Positions 44,443 to 56,193 of a stretch of 64,000 nucleotides of DNA are shown here, one piece after another. Source of the stretch: Gadus chalcogrammus (taxonomy: Eukaryota > Chordata > Actinopteri > Gadiformes > Gadidae); assembly GCF_026213295.1 (NCBI RefSeq), contig NC_079427.1:30587184-30651183 (forward strand). The letters run 5' to 3'. Position 1 is the first letter of the stretch, and every line of letters starts with the position of its first letter. The notes beneath the pieces were generated by a model. That model made no database searches. It was not told where the DNA came from and saw only the letters and a list, made by a program, of their open reading frames with translations. Made by a program: the position numbers and the translations under genes.

Positions 44443-45262
44443 ATTCTGACTTGTACATTTATGGGTAGATTTAGAATCATTTGTTGCAAAATGTTGCAAA
44501 TTTGATTCTGCATAGCGCATCATCGATATTGCTGTTTAGTGCTACTCTAGTTTGCACAGATTCACGAGACCCGCAGTGAATTCATCCCGGTTCACTTGAC
44601 ATCGGGTAAGCGCATGACAGTGTTTATCTGGCTGCAGGCTTTTCAATGTCTCATTTTGGCTGCTTGTGTATGTGGTGCACTTTCTTATCCTTAACTTAAA
44701 CATTAACCTACTCAATAGGCCTGCCCCGACATGAGTCAGACATGACAATTGGTCTTCCCTTTACTTCTCAAACTACGTTACAATTGCATGTTCATCAGCC
44801 CAATTTTCTAATTTTCTCGGGGGAGAAACCTCCGAACCCCTGTTTTAAAAGGACTAACTTCTGGGCTACAGCCGCGAAAGTTTTCAATTGCTAGCGTCGC
44901 TCCTGCTCTTACACACTTGATTACATTTCTACTTTATTCCGGCCACCAATTTATACATTGCATGGTATTGCTGTGCGTGCAATGTAAAGTTGTGTTGTTG
45001 GTTTTTGGGCTGGTCTGCTAAAGAGGCTAATGTAGCTAACAATAAACAACGACTAGCCAATTTCATGACACAATCACGAAGAACAGGAACGCTATGAACG
45101 CTCCGAGACCGGAAGTGACGTTGAACGTGCAACTCGGAAGGCTGGTGTCCGAGGATTCAGGAACACACCATAGCGGTGATCGAAATCGTTCCCTATCACG
45201 GATATATAGTGCACTATATAGGGTGCTCGCCATTTTGTAGTGGTGTTCGAATTCTCAGTGGT
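44443..45262 (-). repeat. Large inverted repeat, arm B (uninterrupted)
   Basis: The 820-bp complement of 38592-40868 without the TTAA insertion. At 44848-44853 it reads through TTTTAAAAGG where arm A has the 1.48-kb element. Confidence 0.88.
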
Positions 45263-45555
45263 TAATTTACACGTAGTACACTATTGGCACTCATTAAAGC
45301 CCCGTTTACACGAGGACGCTTGCGGGTAAAAAATACCAAATATTCTATCGGAAGTGCCTTTCGTTTAGACGTGACAGCGTTTTTGGGACTTGAAAACGCA
45401 AAAATTTGAAACCACCCTCAAGAGCGGAAAACCTGAATAAGCTCCACCGTAGCGTTTCCGTCTACACTGCCAAGACGCAATACTCTGCTCAGATCTGCTC
45501 ACGTAGCATACGCGTTTACGTCACATACAGCGCCAATACAGGGAAAAAAACAAAC

Positions 45556-45690
45556 ATGTTTGATTATTTCCATGCGTCGGACCGTCAAGCTGCTCTGGCA
45601 GCTCTAATAAACTTACAGGAGTGTTTCCACGAAATGTACAGGATATGTACAGATAGTATTACTGAACAGAGAAGGATCTGTAATTATGTT
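45556..45690 (+). pseudogene. Harbinger transposase N-terminal remnant
   Basis: MFDYFHASDRQAALAAL... then MYRICTDSITEQRRICN parallels the start of the transposase at 57562 (MSDYIHASDLQAALAAL). It ends after about 45 codons at an internal deletion. Confidence 0.8.
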
Positions 45691-45945
45691 ATGGTTTTCG
45701 CGGCGCAGATAAGAGAAGGAGGAAGAATCTACGCATGCGCTCAGACATGGTGGTGTTGTGTGATGGTGTATCACACAACACACAACATATGTATAGACTT
45801 GATCCCCTCTCTCTGGATCAGCAGCAGAGAGAGAGGTCATGTTTCCCGAAGCTCCGCTAGGCATTGGAAAAAACTACTTAATTCATCGTTCAGATCTACT
45901 TTATCTTATTTTATTTCATGATCATAATACCTAACAGTATATAGT

Positions 45946-47746
45946 TTGTTTTCGTCGTCCTCCATCGCTCGATTCAACAATACATTTTGGCACTTTTTAC
46001 TCCCGGATCAGACCGCAGAAAAAGCCTTGGACTTTCCTATCGCCAACATGCCTCTGTACTCGAATATCTCAGGCACGGAGACTGGGAAATGCACAGACTG
46101 CACCAAACTGCAACAGACGGTGGCTTTAATTGAAACGAGACTAGCAGCATTAGAAAAATGCAAAGGACCCCTACAGGATACAGTGCCGATGGGTGAGTTT
46201 GCTGAGCTCACTCAGATACAGCAAGATGATCAAAGCTACACTGTATCCTTCCCGAAGCTGGACAAGAGAGAGACAGTTCCAGCTGCGTTTCACTGGCACA
46301 GAGTCGGCGCTAAGCCAAAACAACATACCAAAGTGAATCAACAAGATCACTCAACGCCAAATGCTAAACTACCCAAAGCTAAAGTTATCAGCCGGATTAG
46401 CCCGTCACTGAAATTAACCCTGCCACTGAAGAACCGGTTCCTGCCACTTCAAGAGTCCACGAACGAGCCTGCCACCCATGCACCCCTGAGCCCCGAGATG
46501 CGTCCGGACGGACAGTGCGGACAGAGACGGAACATGAACCAGTCGCCATGGAGGCGAGCTGCGCATGCCTCGGCCACCTGTGCACCCCTGACCCCTGAAA
46601 TGTGTCCGGACAGACGGTACGGACAGACATGGAACAACCAGTCGCCACGGAGGCGGGCTGCGCATGTGTCTGCCACCGTCCAACAAGGGCCCATCTCAGA
46701 GGAAGCAGATGAACCAGACACTCTGATTATAGGAGACTCAACCATCAAGGATATAACCGGTAAGAAGATCAAAACATGCAACTTCCCATATGGAATGGTT
46801 AGTGATATCAACCATAAACTAGCCAAAATCATATTGGAAAACCCCAAAATCTCACAGATTATTGTGCATGCAGGATTTAATGATATTCAAAGAGAACAGT
46901 CAGAACTGTTGTCTATTGTACACTGATCTATTGGATACACTGGACAAAATACACATCAACTCATTCATCAGTGGACCCATACCAGCAGTTGACAGGGGAA
47001 TAAACAGATTCAGTCGTCTACTTGCACTGAATACATGGCTTTCCAGAGTCTCCAATGAAAGAGGAAGGGGCTTTATTGACAATTTCAACTTATTCTGGGG
47101 GCGCAAATATCTTTTCAGAGCAGATGGCCTACACCCAAACAGGTTAGGCTCAAAACTGTTGAGGGACAATCTTCTCTTCTCGCTTTACGCACAGGCCACA
47201 ATCTTGCCATGGTCTGACGCACAGGCCACAATCAGAGCACAGGTTGAGAAGAAGCGAGACTACAGCCCCCCCCACACATCTACTCTGCCACTATCTGACA
47301 CACAGATAGCAGACAGCCCACAGACCTTGAAGAGAGACAACAGCCCGCCCGACGCCATCAACACTGTGCCTTCCCCAATCGCTGATGCTGGCTTGACGAG
47401 GAACGGCCACCCCCCTCCTCTGCATTCCAGACCAAAGACCTTGAAGAGAGACAACAGCCTTCCCGACACCATGGACACCGTGCCCTCCCCCATCGCTGAT
47501 GCTGGCTTGGCGAGGAACGGCCACCCCCCTCCTCATCTCTCCCATAGCCACAACAACTCCAGCTCCACTGTCTCCTCCCTTTGCGATTTTCCAGCTGAAT
47601 TTAAGAAACAGGAATATGTAGGCATCAAACTTGCATCTGTGTCAATGATAGCATCGCCAGGTCATTCCCACAGGCTGATAACACCAAAGCGGAGGGCACC
47701 CCAGCCCCGGGCCCCCTGTACTTATAGTAGTCCTGAGTATTACTGA
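45946..47746 (+). pseudogene. LINE ORF1 with SGNH/GDSL esterase domain, frameshifted
   Basis: Two overlapping frames (45946-46926 and 46862-47746) form one protein broken by a shift near 46900. The esterase blocks are visible: IIGDSTIKDI (nucleophile Ser), IIVHAGFNDI (Asn) and RADGLHPNRLG (Asp-His), in the order used by CR1/L2 ORF1 proteins. The N-terminal part has a CTDCTKL-type coiled-coil lead (LQQTVALIETRLAALEK) and repeated PLSPEM-RPDGQCGQR / PLTPEM-PDRRYGQ. The C-terminal part has tandem repeats of TLKRDNS-PD and DAGL-RNGHPPP. Role: RNA binding and perhaps membrane interaction. Confidence 0.78.
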
Positions 47747-47779
47747 GACAAAAAAGGGTTCAGCCGTAGACAAAGTATA

Positions 47780-50700
47780 ATGGACGTTTCGCATAATCTG
47801 CTGAACCCAAGGTTGCCTATGTCAAAACATGGCAACTTTTGCATTCCTGCTGTAACCACTAAGAGAGTAAAGAAATGGAAACTTAGACACACTGCTAACC
47901 TCACAAATCTCATACATATTTCCTCCAAACCAAAAACAACCTTAAAGCCTATCAACAACACCATCAGGATGGGTCTACTTAATGTTAGGTCTCTTAAAGG
48001 CCCACTATGCAACTTTTTTAGCCCAAATTACATTAAGTATGCAGGTTGAGAGTTATGCTGATGGTTCTGCATCCATTTCTGGGTCGATTGGTGGGTGTGT
48101 CATTTTCCCATGTGGCCTCTACATTGAAAAAGCGCATATGCAACTTGATGTGTTCGGACCGAGCGCTTCCGGATGTGACGCGGCGGAAGTATCCTCGAAA
48201 ATGTAGTCAGATTGTAGTTTCGAAAATGCTTTACGGCACAGACACACACCCAAACATGGCACCGGCTAGATATAAACAGCCAGTTGCGAGGCAATTTGGC
48301 TTGATTTACCTTAATATAACAGGCTAGGAGTCATTGCGATGGTTCCATTATACATTTTTGTTCGATTGTTCGTTGTTTCAACTCCCCCTTGCGCATCTGG
48401 GCGGAGAAAATTAATATGTTTCTGCCGGCGACCCGCCGCCCACTCTCGCAGGAGTCTCGGGTCTCGCAAAGTAACGAATTGCTTTGCGGCACAGACCCCC
48501 AAACACGGAACCGGCTCGATATAAACACAAGTGGGGTTGTTACATTCATCATAGATCAGCCGACTAAAAAGAGACAGAGAAACCCAATGTCGGAGGAACA
48601 GAAGAAGAGAAAGGGGAGACTGACCGACAGAGAGGCCAGACACGAGTAAACGTTGGGCAAGCTTTTCAGGAATAGCGTGAACTGAAAGAAAAAGAAGACT
48701 TCAAATCAGACTCCGACTTGGCCGTGTTGCTTTTGAAATTGAAAGTACCCTTGGGTGAACTTTGTCCTCGTGGTATTCTTGATGTTGATAGTCTCTGTAC
48801 AAATGTGTTTGCTCAACCATTTTGTTGTGAGTCCTGTAAAAATTGTTTTCGACCGTTTTGTTGTGAGCCCTGTATGTTTCTAGCTTGCTTGGTTGCAGCC
48901 ATATAAACACCTTTGTTTCCATTGGTGTTTTGCTGTTCGTCTGTCTCGTCCCCCAGATACAGACTGAATCCCCGAATCCAGGTTCTTGTTTATTTAGATT
49001 ATTATGTTGGCCAACACTCTCACACTGATTGTTCTGTTCAACCTAAGATAAAACAATTATAATCTAGGATATAAATTCTCCCCGTCAACTATAAAAAGAA
49101 TGGCTTTATGTTTATTGCAATACAAATACACCATTTTAAAAATGTATAACCTTGCCTACACTTTATGAACATTTACTTCGGACATGGCTCCACGCATTCG
49201 CCGGCTTCTTTGAAAACAAATGCACATGGCTCGCATAGAAGTGCATGGGGAAGGGTCGTCAACGAATTGTTACGACAGTGTTGTAAAATATCTACTACGA
49301 AGCTGTAGGGGGCGCTGTGTAGAGAAATGTGCGTGCCAAAACCAAGAAAACAGCGAAGAAATTCCCGAAGTTGCATAGTGGGCCTTTAATAACAAATCAT
49401 TTTTAGTTAATGATTTTATTACCACCTCTAAACTGGATTTTATGTTTTTAACTGAAACATGGCTGGAACAAAATAACAGTGCAACCGTTCTGATAGAGAC
49501 AGCTCCTCCCAACTATAACTTTTTTGATGCATGTAGATCTGGAAAAAGAGGTGGAGGGGTTGCTGTTATATTTACAAATGATTTTCAGGGGAAACGGATG
49601 TTATTTGGTGATTTTCCATCATTCGAATACCTTTGTGCTGTATTGAAATGCTCCCCCAGAGTTCTCCTATTAATTATTTACAGGCCACCCACATACTCTG
49701 CAAATTTTTTCGATGAATTCACAGAATTATTGTCTAGCATCTCCACAGACTTTGACTGTCTAGTTATAACTGGTGACTTCAATTTTCATACTGATGATTT
49801 GAATGACAAGTGTGCAAAAAAACTTTTTACCATTTTGGACACATTTGAACTGTCCCAACATGTGAAAGAGACTACTCATTGTAAGGGCCACACTCTAGAC
49901 CTGGTTATCACAAAGGGCCTCAATGTTTCTGATCTCTCTGTGACTGATCCTTCCTTGTCTGACCACTTTTGTGTTTTCTTTAATATATCTTTTATTCCCG
50001 ACATACAGACAAAATCAAATAGTCAAAAAACGGTATATCAATGAAGAATCGTATGTACTTTTTAGAAAGGCCATCTCCTTACTACCACCTCTCAACCCAT
50101 GTTCTGCTGATGATCTTGTAGAAAACTTTAATTTTAAAATTTTGAAAGTCATGGATGTCATTGCACCTTATAAGGTTAAAACGATTTCTGGAAAGCAAAA
50201 GGCACCCTGGAGAAAAGCTGCTTCTGTAACAGCACAGAAAAAAGAATGCAGGAAGGTTGAACGCATCTGGCGTAAAACAAAACTTCATATTCACCATGAT
50301 ATCTACAAAGAGAGCCTCCGTGCCTACAATTCAGACTTAAAAAGTGCTAGAGAAACATTTTTCTCCAATATCATTAAATCCAATAATAATAATGCAAAAA
50401 CCCTATTTGCAACTGTTGACAGACTGACCAACCCCCAACACAAATTCCACCTGATCTCCATTCCACGCAGAAATGCAATGAGTTTGCAGCTTTTTATACT
50501 GATAAAATTGAAGGCAACAGACGCGCCATCAATATCTCCACTTCAAACAAAAATGTTGGACTACCACCCTGTTCAGGCAAAAGTAACGTGGCAGGGATGG
50601 CATGCTTTAATGTTATTGACTCTAAAACTCTTGTGGAAACTGTTACACAACTAAAGCCATCGACCTGTTGCCTTGATTCTTTACCTACCAACCTCTTCAA

Positions 50701-52158
50701 GAATGTTTTTGACTGCCTAGCAATAGACATATTGCAGATAGTTAACAACTCTCTGCAGTCAGGCAACTTCCCAAAAGCCCTGAAAACTGCAGTTATTAAA
50801 CCCCTTTTAAAAAAGCGGAGCCTAGATACCTCTATTATTAACAACTACAGACCAATATCAAATCTGCCCTTCATAAGTAAAATCATTGAGAAAGTTGTCC
50901 TCCAGCAACTTAATCACTTCCTGGCATCAACTGGTTGTTATGAAACCTTCCAATCAGGATTTCGACCCCTGCACAGCACTGAGACCGCCCTCATTAAAGT
51001 TGTAAACGACATCCGTCTTAACACAGACTCTGGCAAAACCTCAATACTAATGCTACTAGACCTCAGTGCTGCATTCGACACTGTAGACCATACAATACTT
51101 TTGGACAGGTTAGAAAACTGGGTGGGGCTTTCAGGCACAGTCTTAAATTGGTTCAGATCCTACCTACAAAATAGGAACTACTTTGTTTCCATCGGCGACT
51201 TTGTATCAGAATCAACCAACGTGATGTGTGGAGTCCCACAAGGTTCGATCTTAGGACCCTCTTTATTCAACATCTACATGCTCCCACTAGGGCAAATCAT
51301 GCATAATAACAATATTGACCATCATTGCTATGTTGATGACACGCAAATCTATGTATCGCTATCACCAAATGACTATCGGCCCATAGATCTGCTGTGCCAG
51401 TGCATTGAGCAAGTGAAAGACTGGATGTGCCGAAATTTCCTTCAGCTAAATGAGGATAAACAGAGATAATTGTATTTGGTGCTAAAACGGAAAGGCTTAA
51501 AGTAACCCAACACCTTCACTCTTTGTCCCTGAAAACCTCAATCAAAGCCAGAAATCTAGGGGTTATCATGGATTCTGATTTACATTTCGAAAGTCACATC
51601 AAATCAGTTACAAAATCTGCATATTATCACCTTAAAAATGTAGCAAGACTTAGAGGGCTCATGTCCACCGAAGACTTACAAAAACTTGTACATGCCTTTA
51701 TCACTAGTAAGCTTGATTACTGCAATGGTCTCCTTACAGGTCTCCCAAAACAAACTCTAAGGAAGCTTCAGCTTGTTCAGAATGCTGCTGCTAGAGTTTT
51801 AACAAAGACCAAAAAATGTGAACATATTACACCAATTCTTAAATCGTTACATTGGCTTCCTGTAGGTCAGAGAATTGATTTTAAAATCATGTTGCTAACC
51901 TATAAATCCCTACATGGTTTAGGCCCAAAATATTTAACTGATATGCTTCCACTACACAAGCCTTCTAGAACACTAAGATCTTCTGAGACCAATCTGTTAA
52001 TTATCCCCAGAGTAAACACGAAACATGGGAAAGCAGGATTTAGTTACTATGCAACAAATAGCTGGAATAAACTCCCTGAGGATTTAAGACTTGCCCCAAC
52101 TCTGAGCACCTTCAAAACAAGATTGAAGACTTTTATGTTTGCTTTAGCTTTCTGCTAA
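47780..52158 (+). pseudogene. LINE ORF2: AP endonuclease and reverse transcriptase, broken
   Basis: The frame opens near 47780, reaches MGLLNVRSL at 47969 and is cut at 47994 by the TTAA element. It resumes at 49390 in the same frame (VNDFITTSKLDFMFLTETWL). Endonuclease motifs are ITGDFNFH and SDHFCVFF. Reverse transcriptase (50600-51460) has NNYRPISNLPF, LLDLSAAFDTVDHTILL, GVPQGSILGP and the catalytic CYVDDTQIY. The C-terminal region 51523-52158 has ARNLGVIMDSDLHFE and LHWLPVGQRI. One-base shifts near 50030, 50470 and 51460 kill it. It would copy its own RNA at a nicked target. Confidence 0.88.
47998..49385. mobile_element. TTAA-type element, copy 2, inside LINE ORF2
   Basis: Same family as 39016-40498 in the opposite orientation, with the same ends AGGCCCACTATGCAACTT and AAGTTGCATAGTGGGCCT. 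TTAA lies at 47994-47997 and 49386-49389. Removing the element and one TTAA leaves the LINE frame continuous. Relative to copy 1 it lacks about 110 bp around 48295. Confidence 0.9.
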
Positions 52159-53317
52159 ATCTTAAATACTTTACCTTTATTTTACTAAAATGCCTTTTTA
52201 ACTTTCAATTTAATTTTCTCACTTTCTTAAATACATTGCACTTTAAATTTTACTTACTAAAAAGCCTTTTTAACTTTCAATTAATTTTTCTATTTTTACC
52301 AGAAAGATACATGATCTGATACCAGAGAGAAAGGATAAGGGTTACTAGAATCCGGGTTGGAGTCCCAGAGAAAGTACCAAGTTCCTTTTAGGTCGGGTTG
52401 GAGTCCCGACGCGGATACCAGAGAAACTGTTGATCTGATCTTAAATACATTGCACTTTCTATTTGACTAATTTCTTTGCATATGTTTTCTTTTACTTATC
52501 TATTATTTTATTTTATTGCATAACAATGTTTATATGTGAAGCACTTTGAGTCTGCCTTGTGTATGAAAAGTGCTATATAAATAAAGTTGCCTTGCCTTGC
52601 CTATCACAGCACCACCTAGCCGCCTGACTTGCATACTAGGGCTTTGACTTTTGCCCAAAAATCATATTCAAAGTTCGTTTGTTAATATTATTAATAATAT
52701 TTTGACCATTAAATGCCTTCAGTAAGACCTGGGCTGAATCCGAATACTTAGTGCATACTATTTCTGTTCAGTGTCTACTACTTGACCGTACTACACTGTC
52801 AAGTGTAGTACGGGCTACAGCTATGCGTAGAACGCCTCTGAACGCTTCCGAACACCGCCAAAACGATGTTTGGAGATGACGTATCTCCCCTCAGATGCCG
52901 ACAAAATTACCTTGATAAGTAACCTGTTTTCCGTCTTGTCATTGTTGCTATTAAATTAAAAATGTCTCTTTTTATTTAATTACTTTACTTTTTTACTCTT
53001 TTTAATGTCTCTTTTTTCGCCGCTTTCTACGACGTCTTTCTAAGCCGCTGTTGGTAGTGTCTGGTCAGCCATCTCTTCTTCGTTCATTACCAGACTATGG
53101 CTACGTTTACACGATGACGGTCTGAACAGAAGACGCAAAAGTGGAGATGCGTCTTCACTTTTTATTCCGCGTTTAGACGAGCGTTTTCGGGAGGAAATCT
53201 GCGTGCATACGGTGACGCAAAAGTGTGTGGAATTCGATTGGGTATGCATGCCAGGCGGCTGAGCGCATGCGTAGAACCTTACTTCTTCTCTTACCTATAC
53301 GCCGCGACAAACAAATC

Positions 53318-55551
53318 ATGGCTACCGACGGTAACAAGAAAATTTTCGTCTGGTCAGACGAAGAAGTGGAATTATTGCTTCAGGTTACACAGGACTACAA
53401 AGCAACGAAGACACAACAAGGTGTGGACTGGGAGTCCTGCCAGACCAAATACACCGATATATGGACCGCATTCATAGAGCAGTATCCTACTCCCCCAGAC
53501 GGCCAACCGAGAGTACCTTCATATCCACATGCAACGGATGAGATCAATAAACCCCAAATTGCATCTAAACTTAAAGCCGTTAGGATGAAATATAGAGGGG
53601 CCGTGGAACGCAACGCAAGAGTGGCCATGGGCGAGTTATCACACTATTTTTTGATTTGTGTAACGACATATGGGGTGGGTCGCCAGCAACCACCTCTTTG
53701 GCGAGTGGTATTGAGACTGCCGAGGTGAACGGCGACACTGTGGACTCTTGCAGTGAATCGAGCATATCTGAGCAAACTGAAGAAAGTGTCAGCCCCCAGA
53801 CCTCGAGTATCCAGACCCCACTCCATAGACGAAGAGGCCTACTTCAGGTATGGTTTTTTTTGGCTTGTTAGACCCATAGACTGTCTATGGTTAGACCTAA
53901 GACCCGTGGAGTACACTTAATTACTGTAATCAACTTTCTGTATCTTTACTTTGTTCCTTTTGGGGGAAAAATTCCTTGTCAAAATTCAAGGTTACTTGAC
54001 ATCAAACATGAAAGAGCATGTATTTGTTTTAATAAGCACGGCTTTAGAGAATGGTGTTGGGATGGGCGTGAGGAATCGATTACTCGAGTAGGCCTACTGC
54101 TCGTTGCAAATGAACTCGGTTGGTGGACAGGCAAACTCGAGTTTGCATATACACACACAAACAAGGTTTTCTGAAACAAATGTATCAATTTTCTGTGCTG
54201 TGCCACTAACGCATGCCGTGGGCACAAAGCAAATGAAATGTATCATTTCTGTGTGGCGCGTGCCTTGCCGGCACGCCAGAATTCAAAAAGTTAAGAGATG
54301 GCGGTTAAAGCAAAGCGCAGCGAAGAATTGAAATACTTTAAATAAATAGGAGATCATAAGGTGAAATATAAAATCTGCCAAGCGAAATCGAGCTACCAGA
54401 GTAGCCTACTCACCGTTGTGTTTCAGGAGCATATGTTGCCGCATAGTACATAAGTACTATGCGGCAACATGCTTTTCTACATAGTACATAAGTACTATGC
54501 GGCAACATATGCTCCTGAAACACAACGGTGAGTTCGGGAAAGCAGACCCGCAGCAACCAAGTGTGTCGGCTATTTTCACCGCCGCAAGACGTGCTTGTAA
54601 TCCCGGCCGTGTAGAGAAGGTCACAACGCTGAGTATTTCCATAGTCCATTTGCTGCCGTTTTATTTGCAGCTTTAAATTATTTGCAATGGTTAGGCTACT
54701 TGTTTTTTTTTTTTTAAACCGTTACAGGTGTTTTGAAACATTGCAACGTTACATTCTAAACATTGATTCGATTGATTCTCGAGGAATTCCGTCGATCACT
54801 CGAGTTTGGAATTTACTACTCGTGCCCATCCCTTATATCCACGACTACTGTACCTTGTTGAGTTTTTTGCAAAACACTACCTTACATGTGAAGGCAATTA
54901 GGCCTGCTTTTCTACTTCCATAAGTGGAAATAGAAGTAGGACTTTTTACTTTTAGGAGTATTTAACCATGTGTATTTCTACTTTCACTGTCAATACCAAC
55001 ACTGTCATCAGCTAATGAATGTTACTTTCTCTCTGCTTTTTACAAGGCAAGGCTAGATTGCCATAGAGGCGAAAGGCTCCAGAAAAGACTGTGTGGATCC
55101 AGTGCAGACCGACCTCGACATGAAGAGGAAGATTGTCGATATAATGGAGAAGGCTGAGAGAAGCAACAGTGAGAGGCTGGACACAATTGCAGAGGCTCAT
55201 GTTAGAATGAGCAACAGTTTTGATGTCCTTGTTAGACACTTGTGTCAACCTCAACCAAACCGTGCCCCACCTATGCAGTACTACACAGCCCCAGCACATT
55301 CATACACACCACCACCCATGGCCCCAGCACATTCATACACACCACCAACCATGGGCTCTGCACATTCATACACACCACCACCCATGGGCTCCGCACATTC
55401 ATACACTATGGGCTCCGCACATTCACACACTATGTGCTCCGCACATTCACACACTACACCACCCATGGGCTCTGCACATTCACACAGCTCAGCAGATGGG
55501 CCCTGCACCTCAATCCTGCTACAGACAATTACTGGAGGGACACTCCGATGA
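53318..55551 (+). pseudogene. Harbinger Myb/SANT-like DNA-binding protein, one frameshift
   Basis: Exon 1 53318-53847 and exon 2 55057-55551, joined in phase. It begins MATDGNKKIFVWSDEEVELL, has the Myb-like block IASKLKAVRMKYRGAVE, then a one-base shift in the T6 run near 53646-53651, after which FDLCNDIWGGSPAT continues in another frame. Exon 2 gives KIVDIMEKAERSNSERLDTI (probable coiled coil) and low-complexity AHSYTPPPMG repeats to the stop. Role in family: partners the transposase for nuclear import and end binding. The homopolymer shift could be a sequencing error. Confidence 0.75.
54408..54533. repeat. 126-bp nested palindrome in the Myb intron
   Basis: Outer arms ACTCACCGTTGTGTTTCAGG and its complement enclose two smaller hairpins, each built on CATAGTACATAAGTACTATG, one extended to TTGCCGCATAGTAC / GTACTATGCGGCAA. 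It lies in the intron of the Harbinger Myb-like gene. Confidence 0.9.
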
Positions 55552-56193
55552 GGAAGACCATGATCCTGTGTCTTGGTAGTAAAAAACTGAGTTTGACACA
55601 ATTTGTTTACACTTTGTTGCACTGTTTTTGTTCAGTACCTGCCTAGTTTTACAGTTTTAAGCACTTTAAGTTCATTCTTTCTCACCACCAGGCAGAGGCC
55701 CACTTGTGGGCTACACAGTGATATGGTATAAGTATGATACATGTTAAATAAGTTTACAAAAGCATTTAATGTTTACATTATCATTTAGATGCATAACCTT
55801 TGTTAACCATATATTAGTTTAATTTAATTTGTATATTTATCTGTTCTGTAAGTATGTTTGCCCTGAAGTAAAAAAATATTTGAGACTGTTTGGTTAAAAT
55901 GGCACTTTATTATTCATTGCCTTGTTTGGTTTTTGATTTGACTATTGCAATAAAAATCAAAGTAAATGACAAGTTTGCAGTCTGAACAAGTTGATGTTGC
56001 AACACACCTGAGCTTAAACATTTTGATCATGAGGATCAACTCCAAATTAACATATAAGGGAACATAGTGCTTGTTCGTTTAACTGAAAGTCCTAATGTAA
56101 ATAATGCTATGCTGTATTTTAATATAAAGTAGGTATACTGATCTATACAATGTAAGTGCAACGTACACTGTGCACAGTCTAGTTCAAATGCCA

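Larger units (their letters stand above)
45776..52601 (+). mobile_element. L2-like LINE, degenerate, nearly full length
   Basis: It carries ORF1 with an SGNH esterase domain, ORF2 with endonuclease and reverse transcriptase, and a 3' end of GTGCTATATAAATAAAG followed by (TTGCC)n. TATCACA at 45769-45775 and again at 52602-52608 is the probable target duplication; the exact 5' end is therefore inferred. A 5-bp-repeat 3' tail instead of poly(A) is usual for L2. CR1 or Rex1 are alternatives. All ORFs are broken. Confidence 0.82.
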
